DNA from: Comamonas sp. 26
GTDB taxonomy: Bacteria; Pseudomonadota; Gammaproteobacteria; Burkholderiales; Burkholderiaceae_C
Length of the DNA stretch: 64,000 nt
NCBI RefSeq assembly: GCF_002754475.1
Contig: NZ_PEFL01000001.1
Coordinates: 2,418,001 to 2,482,000 of the forward strand
Direction: 5' to 3'
Below, in pieces: positions 55,266-63,563 of the stretch. A program made the position numbers and the translations under genes. Position 1 is the stretch's first letter; each line of letters opens with the position of its first letter. Under the pieces are notes generated by a model, which was given only the letters and a program-made list of their open reading frames with translations, did not search any database and was not told the DNA's origin.

Positions 55266-56585
55266 TCACGGTGGAGTTGGTGGTTTCTTCTTCGTAGCTG
55301 CTTTACGTGTAGTTTTTCCCTGAGACTCCAATGCCATCTTCAGGCGATTGACCAGAATCTGCAGCTCCGCTGTTTGAGCTCGAATGTAATCCGCGTCAGG
55401 AACTTCTATACCATGAATTAGTTGATTGCGAAACCGACGGAGGTTCTCTGCCAATACATAAAGCTCTACTGGGACCTCTTTGGCGACGCGCAACAGTTTT
55501 AATGATGGTATGGGATAACCTTCAACTCCGTTTTCCGCTGCAATGTTTCTAAGCATCTTCTCGAAGTCGATCCATAAAGAAACGAATTGACCAATTGCTT
55601 CAGACTGGCTAACTCTTGGAAGGCCCGAGGTTGTATTTGACATAACAGAGGTATCTAAAGCCCTGATTCGTTCATACGTCGCATAGCGTGTTGGGTCTTC
55701 ACTGAGCACTTGATCGATGACCTGCTCCGCAAGTGGCCTGCGCTCTAGGTCGGAGTGCAGTGCATCTATATAGCGAGCGAGATTCTCTGGAGTTCCCAAG
55801 TTGAGTTCATGCAGCAGCGCGTACAAAAGATCCACCTTGCCAAGTGCAGAGTCATGGATGTTCTGCCCTGACAGCTTTTCCCGAGCCAAGTCTAGTAAGG
55901 AAGATGCAAGATCGTAGTGATCGGTGTATTCGCGGTCATGCTCAGATATGCGATGTTCGCCAGCACGTTGCAGGCGTTCAAGTGCAATTTCCCCTGCAAG
56001 GACTAGGCCATTCAGTTCATCAAGGATTGCATATTCGTCGTCCGAAAGCTTCCCTTGTAGCGGCTTGTAAACTAAGTCGTGTTCAACCTCTGACCATGCA
56101 TGCATAAGGACAGATGCGACTTGAATCTCAACATTTGCTTCGCTGTACCTCTTCTGCGATTCATTTAATAGCGTTTCGGGTAAACGCACACGGTAATGTG
56201 TTGCCCAGTAGCCTGAAAAGCGCTTTTTGTACGATGGCTGGCCGGGAGTTGGAAACTCCTTGGGATCGGACACGAGTGCGAATAGAGACCGTATGACCCT
56301 GCCTACCTCTCCCCGTTCTGCCGGAAAGTAGAGGGCAACACGAACTCCAGCAAGATCGACTATGTCATCGTAGATCTGCTCAACGCTTGTGTAAGCAGTC
56401 TTTGCCGCGCGCTGGCGCACCTTAACCTCAAGTCGAGCTGGATTTTTTGCCCTAGACGTTACGATGGCTCTTACACCAGTTGATTGCAGGTTCGAGTCAA
56501 GGACCTGTGCAGCCATTCGGCAGGCTTGCTCATAGAAGTCGTACTCTTTTCGGTACCTAGCGACGAATTGTGAAATGAGATCCAC
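55266..56585 (-). CDS. RelA/SpoT synthetase-domain protein with HEPN-like C-terminus
   Basis: A 439-residue protein. Residues about 30-185 are a RelA/SpoT (p)ppGpp-synthetase-type domain: LEVKVRQRAAKTAYTSVEQI with basic ATP-site residues, DDIVDLAGVRVALYFPAE with the metal aspartate, SGYWATHYRVRLP with the guanine-stacking tyrosine, VEIQVASVLMHAWSEVEHDL with the glutamate, and no HD hydrolase or TGS/ACT domains. Residues about 325-415 form a second helical unit with RRFRNQLIHG, an R-x4-H HEPN signature (R386, H391). The tail is Lys/Pro-rich. The start is GTG with AGGAAA upstream. It may be a toxic alarmone synthetase or nucleotide-sensing RNase system; the activity is inference. Confidence 0.75.
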   Translation of the reverse strand: MDLISQFVARYRKEYDFYEQACRMAAQVLDSNLQSTGVRAIVTSRAKNPARLEVKVRQRAAKTAYTSVEQIYDDIVDLAGVRVALYFPAERGEVGRVIRSLFALVSDPKEFPTPGQPSYKKRFSGYWATHYRVRLPETLLNESQKRYSEANVEIQVASVLMHAWSEVEHDLVYKPLQGKLSDDEYAILDELNGLVLAGEIALERLQRAGEHRISEHDREYTDHYDLASSLLDLAREKLSGQNIHDSALGKVDLLYALLHELNLGTPENLARYIDALHSDLERRPLAEQVIDQVLSEDPTRYATYERIRALDTSVMSNTTSGLPRVSQSEAIGQFVSLWIDFEKMLRNIAAENGVEGYPIPSLKLLRVAKEVPVELYVLAENLRRFRNQLIHGIEVPDADYIRAQTAELQILVNRLKMALESQGKTTRKAATKKKPPTPP

Positions 56586-56605
56586 TGTTTTTTTCCTGCT
56601 TGAAC

Positions 56606-56622
56606 TTAGTTTCTCAAACTAA
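56606..56622. promoter_or_regulatory. Inverted repeat upstream of the RelA/SpoT-HEPN gene
   Basis: TTAGTTT-CTC-AAACTAA, 20 bases before the GTG start, overlaps the likely promoter or leader. It could be an operator or an mRNA hairpin covering the start. Confidence 0.4.
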
Positions 56623-57207
56623 AAATTAGCGATGCTGCTTGAACGCCCTTGTAATCAGCACTATAGCTGTAGCTAAATGTAATCTTCAATTACGGCTTTG
56701 AGCACTGTTCCGATTGGCGTCAATACTCGAATAGCAACCGTCGCACAGGAGCTGAACGCAGGGTGGCAGCCAGGCCATGAAGGAGTTGAGTACAGAATCG
56801 CGGCTAGCTAGGGCACAACAGCATATCCAGAGCGAAGGCCGCTAGCCTTTTTTGAGCTCCCACCCCACCGCCTTTAATGAAGACCACTCACCTCAGTGAG
56901 ACGAAGACGACTTTTTTGCCAAATGCTACTTGGAGGGTGCGTCGATAACGACCAGCCTCGTCTCAGGTCGGACGTCACAATCCTGAGCCAATCTTTTACC
57001 TAAGTCACTGATATACATAAACAAGATGAGGCTGGACACAAATACATGTCCAACCTCATCTTGTCCGACCTCAGTGAATCTCGAGGAACCTTCCCTATCA
57101 GCGCTTTCTCATCCTAAATACTCGCCACGCAAGGGAAACCAGAATTTCTATGGCTAACCCTGTTCGACGCACTATCGATCCATTCTGGCCGTTTTGTACG
57201 CCCGGTC
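56623..57207. other. Intergenic stretch with inverted repeats, left of copy B
   Basis: No gene is supported. Besides the hairpin at 57022-57063, AGGTCGGAC (about 56970) is repeated inverted as GTCCGACCT (57063-57071), giving nested dyads. Confidence 0.5.
57022..57063. repeat. 17-bp inverted repeat hairpin
   Basis: CAAGATGAGGCTGGACA (57022-57038) and TGTCCAACCTCATCTTG (57047-57063) pair with one mismatch around an 8-base loop. No T run follows, so it is not an ordinary terminator. Confidence 0.7.
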
Positions 57208-57545
57208 GGCCCATTCGGTGCCAAAGCGGCCAAACTGTCCCACAGGTCCCAAATCGCCCGCAAACCCGCGCCATCATTAGCGATCTCAAAATATCCCATG
57301 TCCCACCTCTGTGCCAAAGCGGTCACTCCCCCACAGAATTGCGTTGCGCGGCCTTTGGCACAAATTTGCGCACGCTTTGGCACAAAGTAGCGCACGCTTT
57401 GGCACCGAAGCTGACAAATCAGCAAGTGAGCACATCCTGCCAAGTGTTGTTTTTTCACCCATCACCTTGACTCAGTCGCTGACGACGAATGCTCGACCTG
57501 CTGACTTCACAGCCTGAAGCAGCGACAGGAAACGACCCTGAGCAG
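57208..57545 (+). repeat. Iterated module, copy B
   Basis: Two inverted words GTGCCAAA at 57218 and 57311 (93 bases apart) are followed by TTTGGCAC at 57354, 57376 and 57398 (22-base steps). The left part (57208-57418) matches copy C; the right part (57337-57545) matches copy A at about 95%. It is the only copy containing both arms. Confidence 0.85.
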
Positions 57546-57672
57546 TCTTTGAGAGAAGATCCACAAAGTTGCCATCCTGCAAAATGACACATTCAGGAAG
57601 CCACATCTTTTGAAGAAAGACATAAGAAATGAGCAGTGAATGGGAAGAGTTTTGCGAGAGCAAAGGCATGAA
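57472..57672 (-). pseudogene. 3' fragment of an unknown gene cut by the IS21 element
   Basis: The minus-strand frame runs from the IS end to a stop at 57472: FMPLLSQNSSHSLLISYVFL, QKMWLPECVILQDGNFVDLL, SKTAQGRFLSLLQAVKSAGR, AFVVSD. The composition is protein-like and the final 22 residues recur in copy A. The 5' part is absent, replaced by IS21-family sequence. The family is unknown. Confidence 0.5.
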
Positions 57673-57758
57673 TGTTAATTTCCACGCAAATCTGACCCGC
57701 AATTTCCATCTCAAACTGACCCACCCTTTGGCTTGAGCCGCAAGGCTCAAGATGTGGA

Positions 57759-58544
57759 TCAGGTTTTGTTTCTCTCCTTCTTCATGGGCGGTTGTTGGAC
57801 TGCACTGCTGTGCTTGAAGCGGTAGCTGTCGTTGCCTGTTTCCAGAATATGGCAGTGGTGGGTCAGGCGGTCCAGTAATGCGGTGGTCATCTTGGCGTCC
57901 CCAAACACGCTGGCCCATTCGCTGAAGCTCAGGTTGGTGGTGATCACTACGCTGGTGCGTTCGTAAAGCGTTGAGAGCAGATGAAACAGTAGCGCACCAC
58001 CAGATGAGCTGAAGGGCAGATAGCCCAGCTCCTCGAGTATCACCAGATCGGTATGCACCAGCCTGTGGGCGAGCTGTCCGGCTTTGCCTTGTACTTTCTC
58101 TTGCTCCAAGGCATTAACCAATTCCACCGTAGAGAAGAAGCGCACCCTTTGACGGTGGTGCTCAATGGCCTGAATACCCAGGGCCGTAGCGATGTGCGTC
58201 TTGCCAGTACCGGGGCCTCCGACAAGCACCACATTGTTGGCCTTCTCGATGAATTCACAGCGATGAAGGCTGCGCACCAAGGCTTCATTGACCTCGCTGT
58301 GTGCGAAGTCAATGCCTGCCAGATCTCTGTAGACAGGGAACTTGGCCACCTTGAGCTGATAGGCAATGGAGCGCACTTCTCGCTCTGCGCTCTCGGCCTT
58401 GAGCAGTTGCGAGAGTATGGGATGTGCTGCTTCAAAGGCTGGTGAGCCTTGCTCGGCAAGTTCTGTCACGGCCTGGGCCATGCCAAACATCTTGAGTTGG
58501 CGCAGCATGATGATGATCGCAGCAATGGCGGGGTCATGACGCAT
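57759..58544 (-). CDS. istB: IS21-family helper ATPase IstB
   Basis: A 261-residue AAA+ protein related to DnaC. Walker A is [16 protein letters not shown], Walker B is [16 protein letters not shown], and the C-terminus is the usual [20 protein letters not shown]. The start is set at 58544 ([20 protein letters not shown]), overlapping the istA end by 11 bases, as in other IS21 elements. It assists IstA in target selection. Confidence 0.93.
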   Translation of the reverse strand: MRHDPAIAAIIIMLRQLKMFGMAQAVTELAEQGSPAFEAAHPILSQLLKAESAEREVRSIAYQLKVAKFPVYRDLAGIDFAHSEVNEALVRSLHRCEFIEKANNVVLVGGPGTGKTHIATALGIQAIEHHRQRVRFFSTVELVNALEQEKVQGKAGQLAHRLVHTDLVILEELGYLPFSSSGGALLFHLLSTLYERTSVVITTNLSFSEWASVFGDAKMTTALLDRLTHHCHILETGNDSYRFKHSSAVQQPPMKKERNKT

Positions 58545-60081
58545 GGCGCACCTGTCGGAGTTGGTCGTAGCGCACGACGTTGGCCTGGGGCTCAACGATC
58601 AAGGCCAAGGCTTGGGGTGAATGGATGGGCTCAGGTTCCGGTGTTCCATCAATGAGGCGGTGCAAGACATTGATGATGTGGGTCTTGCGGGGTGCGCCAT
58701 CCTCCAGAGCCAACTCGACAGCGGCCAGGACGGCCTGCTCATCGTGCTGCAACACCAAGGCAAGCACCTCCACCATCTCACGGTCGCCACCGGGCTGCTT
58801 CAGGAGTAGTGCTTGCAGGCGCTTGAACGCATCTGGCAGTTCGACGAACGGAGCACCATTACGCAATGCGCCGGGCTTGCGCTGCAATACGGCCAAGTAA
58901 TGACGCCAGTCATAGACCGTACGCCCAGAGCCTTGGTGATTGCGCTCAATGATGCGCGGGTGTTCACAGACGAACTGGCCTTCGGCCACGACGACCAGGC
59001 GGTCGGCATACACCTGCAAGCTCACAGGTCGGTTGGCATAAGAGGCCGGCACGCTGTAGCGATTGCGCTCGAAGTGAACTAGGCAGGTGGGAGAGACTCG
59101 TTTGGCATGCTCGACAAAGCCGTCAAACGGCCGAGGCATGGGCATCAAGGTTGAGCGTTCTTGCTCCCACACATCAGCAAGTGAGCCAGGCAATTGGCCA
59201 TGCGCAATCTCTTGCCATAACTGTTGACACCGTTGCTCTAGCCAATCGTTGAGGGCTCTGAGTGTCGGAAACGCTGGTACAGATTGCCAGATACGATGGC
59301 GAGCGTCCCGAACATTCTTCTCGACCTGTCCCTTCTCCCATCCCGAGGCCGGATTGCAAAACTGTGCCTCGAACAGGAAATGGCTGGCCATCGCACTGAA
59401 GCGGGCGTTGACCTCTCTGAGCTTGCCACGGCCGACACGATCGACGGCTGTGCGCATGTTGTCGTAGATCCCCCGCCTAGGGACGCCTCCAAACACCGCA
59501 AAGGCACGGTTGTGGGCATCGAACAGCATCTCATGGGTTTGCAGGGGATAGGCCCGCAGATAGAAGGCTCGGCTGTGGCTGAGCTTGAAGTGAGCCACTT
59601 GCAGCTTGGTGCGTACACCCGCAATGACAGCCCAATCCTCGCTCCAATCAAACTGGAAGGCTTCTCCAGCGCCGAAGACCAGGGGCACAAAAACGCCTCG
59701 CCCTGATGTCTGCTCCGCCGCATGACACTGAGCCTTCCATACTCTGGCAAAGGCAGCGACTCGGTTGTAGGAGCCGGTGTAGCCCAACGCCTCCAAGTCC
59801 AGAAACATCTGCTTGATCGTGCGCCGCTGCTTGCGAGAGCGGTTGACTTCTGTACGCAGCCAGCCTGACAGCTTGCTGGCGAAGGGGTCGAGCTTGGTGG
59901 CAATGGTGCGCTGTGCAAGTTGAGGTTGCACAACGTCGGAGCGCAAATACTTGCGGATGGTATTGCGAGAAAGCCCGGTTCTGCGGGCGATCTCTCGGAT
60001 GGACAGGTGCTCACGTAGAGCCCAGCGTCTGATGACACTCAAAGTAGCCACGTCAATCACTCCTGGTCTCCTACTGCACAA
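58534..60081 (-). CDS. istA: IS21-family transposase IstA
   Basis: A 515-residue DDE transposase. An N-terminal HTH ([20 protein letters not shown]) precedes the integrase core ([16 protein letters not shown] with the first aspartate; [20 protein letters not shown] with the second; [20 protein letters not shown] with the glutamate) and the C-terminal beta-domain ([20 protein letters not shown]). All catalytic residues are present, so it is probably active. The start at 60081 may be a few codons too long; a GTG follows ten codons in. Confidence 0.93.
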   Translation of the reverse strand: MCSRRPGVIDVATLSVIRRWALREHLSIREIARRTGLSRNTIRKYLRSDVVQPQLAQRTIATKLDPFASKLSGWLRTEVNRSRKQRRTIKQMFLDLEALGYTGSYNRVAAFARVWKAQCHAAEQTSGRGVFVPLVFGAGEAFQFDWSEDWAVIAGVRTKLQVAHFKLSHSRAFYLRAYPLQTHEMLFDAHNRAFAVFGGVPRRGIYDNMRTAVDRVGRGKLREVNARFSAMASHFLFEAQFCNPASGWEKGQVEKNVRDARHRIWQSVPAFPTLRALNDWLEQRCQQLWQEIAHGQLPGSLADVWEQERSTLMPMPRPFDGFVEHAKRVSPTCLVHFERNRYSVPASYANRPVSLQVYADRLVVVAEGQFVCEHPRIIERNHQGSGRTVYDWRHYLAVLQRKPGALRNGAPFVELPDAFKRLQALLLKQPGGDREMVEVLALVLQHDEQAVLAAVELALEDGAPRKTHIINVLHRLIDGTPEPEPIHSPQALALIVEPQANVVRYDQLRQVRHAS

Positions 60082-60168
60082 GAAAGCAGCAGGCTAGGGT
60101 TAATGCGTGGATCAGACTGAGATGGAAAAACCGGGGGCTAGTGGGTCACTTCTGGGTGGAAATCAACA

Positions 60169-60435
60169 GAGCATCCTTACACAGCAGTCATTGGAATGGA
60201 CGCGCTTTTAAAGCTGGCGGAGGAATATGGAGGGTTGCCTCATTTTCAGTTGCCAAAAGCGGAAAGAGCGCTCCAGGCTGTGCGCAATGCACGGATTGCG
60301 GCTGAGTATGCAACGAACAAGACCGCTCGGGAGATCGCCGCCGAATATGGTCTCACTGAGGGCCAAGTGGTTCGCATCGTGGCCAGCATGGGAGTGACAG
60401 CCCCGCTCGACCGGAGGCAGCGGGCACTCTTTTAA
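60169..60435 (+). pseudogene. 5'-truncated second mor gene
   Basis: From the IS end onward the sequence follows the second half of mor at 53327-53593 (MDALLKLAEEYGGLPHFQLP, then the HTH TAREIAAEYGLTEGQVVRIV), about 90% identical at DNA level. The first 50 codons are gone, removed at the IS21 boundary. It is followed by an imperfect terminator (60457-60488). Confidence 0.85.
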
Positions 60436-60456
60436 ACCCGTCCTTCCCCACAAAAA

Positions 60457-60488
60457 ATGCCCGACCATTCCCGGTGGGGCGTTTTTTT
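60457..60488 (+). terminator. Terminator after the mor fragment
   Basis: An imperfect stem (ATGCCCGACC with GGTGGGGCGT) is followed by seven T. It corresponds in place to the terminator after the intact mor. Confidence 0.7.
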
Positions 60489-60789
60489 CATTCAACTAGG
60501 CTGTCACAGATACGCAACCTGTCAAGACTGCTCAGCATGCAAACCGCAAATAAAATAATACTCATCTCCTTTAAATGTCAATATGAGACAACCCGCAAAT
60601 ACAAATTAAAGTAAGCAATCACTCAAATAAAAACACATCGAACCTTAGGGAAGCAGCCCTCTTCAGTCTTGGAAACCTCATTAAATGAATCTGCATTGAC
60701 TCCTCACACTAGACTTTGCTAAAGGCTCGTTCTCTCGTTTGAGCATAAAAGTGCGCTATCTTTAGACGTTCTTCCTTTAAAGCATCAAC
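60489..60789. other. AT-rich upstream region of the DUF4062 gene
   Basis: About 300 bases, clearly AT-rich, with no gene; presumably the promoter of the DUF4062 gene. Confidence 0.5.
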
Positions 60790-61809
60790 ATGAAGCGTCG
60801 TTTACAAGTATTTATATCAAGCACATACATTGATTTGCTGCCAGAGAGGCAAGCAGCAGTTAGCGCTGTCCTAAAAGCTGGGCATATACCAGCAGGTATG
60901 GAACTATTCACTTCGGGAGACAGCTCTCAGCTCGAAACAATCAAACGATGGATCGACGAATCTGACGTCTATATGTTGATTCTTGGAGGACGCTATGGAT
61001 CAGTAGAGCCAACGTCTGGAATTAGCTACACAGAGCTTGAATATGATTACGCTGTACAACAAAAAAAAGCATTTTTTGCAGTCGTGATTACTGAAAATGC
61101 ACTGGAGAAAAAAGTTCGTGACGCTGGCCAATCTGCCTTAGAGCGCGTTAACACAAAAGAGCTTGTCTTGTTCAGGAAGAAGGTGATGGACAGCATTTCT
61201 TCTTTTTTCGATGACGAAAAAGACATCAAGCTTTGTGTTCACGAAACGCTATCGGATTTTTCCACAAATCGAGCTCTAAAAGGGTGGGTTCAAGCTGACG
61301 AAATCGTCGATACCAAGCCTCTGTTCGACGAAATTAAGAAGCTTACGGATGAGAACAACGAGCTTAAGAATGCAATTGTCTCACTGGAGAGTAGTAGGAC
61401 TAGCGCATCAGAGAAATCCGAAAAGAAGTTCCAAGAACTTATCGACCTTTTAAGCGAAATTGATATAAAAATCCCTGAAAACCTTGTTACCGGGGACGAT
61501 GTAACAGTTACCTTGCTCGACATCTTTTTTTCACAAAAAGAGCTATTGGTTCGCGGCATCACCAATCAAATAAATTCTACTGATCTTCAGAAATTCTTGT
61601 ACTTCAATATTTGCCCCAAGCTTCAAATCCATGGGCTTGTGGAGAATGAGAAGGTTGCTGGCGTTACTTACAGGCGCTATGCAACGACAGCTTTGGGAAT
61701 CTCTTTATTAGCAGAACTTGATAAAAAGATCGTCCAAAACAAAGCTGCTCCTGCAAAGAAAATAGCTGCTCCTGCAAAAAAAACAACTGCTCGGTCAACT
61801 AAGCAATAG
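60790..61809 (+). CDS. DUF4062-domain protein (possible defence effector)
   Basis: A 339-residue protein. The N-terminal ~90 residues are DUF4062: RRLQVFISSTYIDLLPERQA, GHIPAGMELFTSGD and SDVYMLILGGRYGSVEPTSG with YTELEYDYA, a TIR/nucleoside-deoxyribosyltransferase-like fold found as the N-terminal effector of STAND NTPases and other antiphage proteins. A middle coiled segment (KKLTDENNELKNAIVSLESS) and a C-terminal winged-helix-like part (KFLYFNICPKLQIHGLVENE) follow, ending in a KKIAAPAKK tail. No NTPase domain is present, so it is a stand-alone form. AT-rich; codon use unlike the core genes. The antiphage role is inference. Confidence 0.75.
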   Translation: MKRRLQVFISSTYIDLLPERQAAVSAVLKAGHIPAGMELFTSGDSSQLETIKRWIDESDVYMLILGGRYGSVEPTSGISYTELEYDYAVQQKKAFFAVVITENALEKKVRDAGQSALERVNTKELVLFRKKVMDSISSFFDDEKDIKLCVHETLSDFSTNRALKGWVQADEIVDTKPLFDEIKKLTDENNELKNAIVSLESSRTSASEKSEKKFQELIDLLSEIDIKIPENLVTGDDVTVTLLDIFFSQKELLVRGITNQINSTDLQKFLYFNICPKLQIHGLVENEKVAGVTYRRYATTALGISLLAELDKKIVQNKAAPAKKIAAPAKKTTARSTKQ

Positions 61810-62009
61810 CCTTTTTGACAGTCCACCCCATTCAGCAATGCGGCAGTGGTACCTCATTTGTTGCAGCATGTGCCAAGAAATGGTGCAAACTAAAGTCGGC
61901 CCAGGTTCGAGCATCGACTGCAACAAGCGAGAAAAATTGCCCATCCCATCATCGGCCTTCTATTTTGGTTTTCAACCTAAATCTAGTTAGGCCATATTAA
62001 AGACTGTTT

Positions 62010-62670
62010 ATGGCCTTCGAAGCAGCCGTCAAAGATCAAATAACTGCCTATATCGACGCGCATATCGCAAATGAAGATTGGCATGTCACGTACTTCGACT
62101 TCGTCAAAGAGCCTAATCTTGAAAAGCGACTTGGCGAGGAGTTCATATCCACACGGTACATCTACAAGTTACTTGAGGGTCTCGAAGCTGATGGGTGGCT
62201 CTTACGAGCCCAGATACGACTGCAGATCCTGTCTTATGCCTCCATCTATGATGGCCGTCATACATCACATCCTTTTTGATCGCTTGAGCGCTGATCCGGC
62301 AGTTATTTCTTTGACTGAGTTTCCAGTAAAGAAGCAATTTTCAATACCGAATGAGAGTCTTGCGCTGCTGCAGAAGCATCTTGAACATGCTGGCAAGCAG
62401 ATCATTCCCACATACGAAGCAGTTGGAAAGACAAGTGAATCAAAGGTTCGGTTTGACAAAAAGGCCGAGTGTGCTGCAGCGCTTGGCCTAATAGAAGACT
62501 GGCTAAAGGATGAACTGATCGAGTTCTATGAAGCGCGAAACGCGATTCACATACATGCCGAAATTCGGAAGTCACTGAACTACCAACTAGATCTATCGAA
62601 ACGCGCCTATTTGCGCATGCAACCTTTCAAAGAGCAAGTTTCTGCAGCCCTAACTGCGCGTGGAATCTAA
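62010..62670 (+). pseudogene. HEPN-like protein gene with a frameshift
   Basis: The first frame (MAFEAAVKDQITAYIDAHIA to QIRLQILSYASIYDG) changes phase near 62253-62257, after which the second frame continues sensibly (VIHHILFDRLSADPAVISLT to AALTARGI). One surplus base in GGCC explains it. The reconstructed protein is about 220 residues, helical, and its end carries EFYEARNAIHIHAEIRKSLN, with the arginine/histidine spacing of RiboL-PSP-HEPN-type proteins. It lies 200 bases after the DUF4062 gene on the same strand. Either a sequencing error or real decay. Confidence 0.65.
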
Positions 62671-62910
62671 CACTTCATTGCATCCTACGATGCAAAAAGC
62701 TGGCGTCGTCACCAGTAACCCGTAGGTGAATTCAATCGTTAGCTTCTGTCCACTTTAAGGTTGGACACCGACAACCGCACCTTGGCTAAAGGCGAGATAG
62801 CTGCCAAACCTCGCATTGCATTGCCGAAGGCTAGGTACTCAAAATCGTGCCAAGCTTTGGCGTGATAACGCATCCAGAACGAAGGCAGCGCACCTTGTTT
62901 TAAAGTTCTT

Positions 62911-62957
62911 CCGAATGAAAACGCCCAGCTTTTTGCAAGCTGGGCGTTTTCATTCGG
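62911..62957. terminator. Perfect 21-bp inverted repeat, phage-type terminator
   Basis: The arms 62911-62931 and 62937-62957 pair perfectly around TTTGC. The inner part is AAAACGCCCAGCTT / AAGCTGGGCGTTTT, the form of the terminator behind mor. No gene end is attached now, so it may be a leftover of prophage 2. Confidence 0.7.
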
Positions 62958-63190
62958 AGCAGGAACGTTCTTTAAGTCTTTGACTTCTATGGCCTTTATA
63001 CAAAACGAGAAAAAGGTGCGCCCAACTTCGATACGCCCAACTTTTGGGGTAGATACTCACGGGCACATTCTCACCCAAAATGAGCCTCCATCCCCGGTAA
63101 ATGGCTGCCACACGATGGAAACTAGAAATCCCGCGCCAAGCCCTCATTCAGAGCGCTATCAGCTCATTTGGGCCATTTTTGCTCCCTGAC

Positions 63191-63407
63191 CAGCCCATTC
63201 GGTGCCAAAGCGGCCAAACTGTTCTGCATACCCTAAATCGCCCGCAAACCCGCGCCAACATTAGCGAACCCAAAATTTATTAGCCCTCACCCCTGTGCCA
63301 AAGCGATCACTCCCCCACAAAAGTAAATTGCGTTGCGCCGCCTTTGGCACAAAGTTGCACGCGCTTTGGCACAAAGTTGCGCAGCCTTTGGCACCGAAGC
63401 TGACAAT
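63191..63407 (+). repeat. Iterated module, copy C
   Basis: Inverted GTGCCAAA words at 63202 and 63295 (93 bases apart, as in copy B) are followed by TTTGGCAC at 63343, 63365 and 63387 (22-base steps). Similarity to copy B runs from CCCATTCGGTGCC to CCGAAGCTGACAA, then stops. Confidence 0.85.
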
Positions 63408-63563
63408 GCCGCAAGCAATCACTTAACGCAAGATGTTGCTTTGATGCTCAGCGCCTTGAAGCGACTGTCTCTGATCGCCCCTTAGCAGGCATTCGCCACC
63501 TATGAGCAGCTTTGCTACCAAAAGTTAAAATGCAAACAGCAATGCCCAGCTAAACATGTTGGC

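Larger units (their letters stand above)
57673..60168 (-). mobile_element. Complete IS21-family insertion sequence (istA-istB)
   Basis: The ends are TGTTAATTTCCACGCAAATC at 57673 and, as reverse complement of the right end, TGTTGATTTCCACCCAGAAG at 60168, followed by TGACCC in both. They begin TG and end CA as in IS21. Internal copies of the end motif (ATTTCCATCTCAAACTGACC at 57701) resemble the multiple transposase sites of the family. Length is 2496 bases. No direct repeat of the flanks is visible (GGCATGAA on the left, GAGCATCC on the right), so the target has rearranged since insertion. Confidence 0.9.
62671..63563. other. Non-coding stretch between the HEPN relic and the GGDEF gene
   Basis: About 890 bases without a supported gene. 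It holds the 21-bp inverted repeat (62911-62957) and copy C of the iterated module. Confidence 0.6.

Noticed and set aside
57472..57918. 148-residue minus-strand gene
   Set aside because: The first half lies inside the IS21 element out of frame with istB; only the part outside the IS (57472-57672) is kept as a gene fragment.
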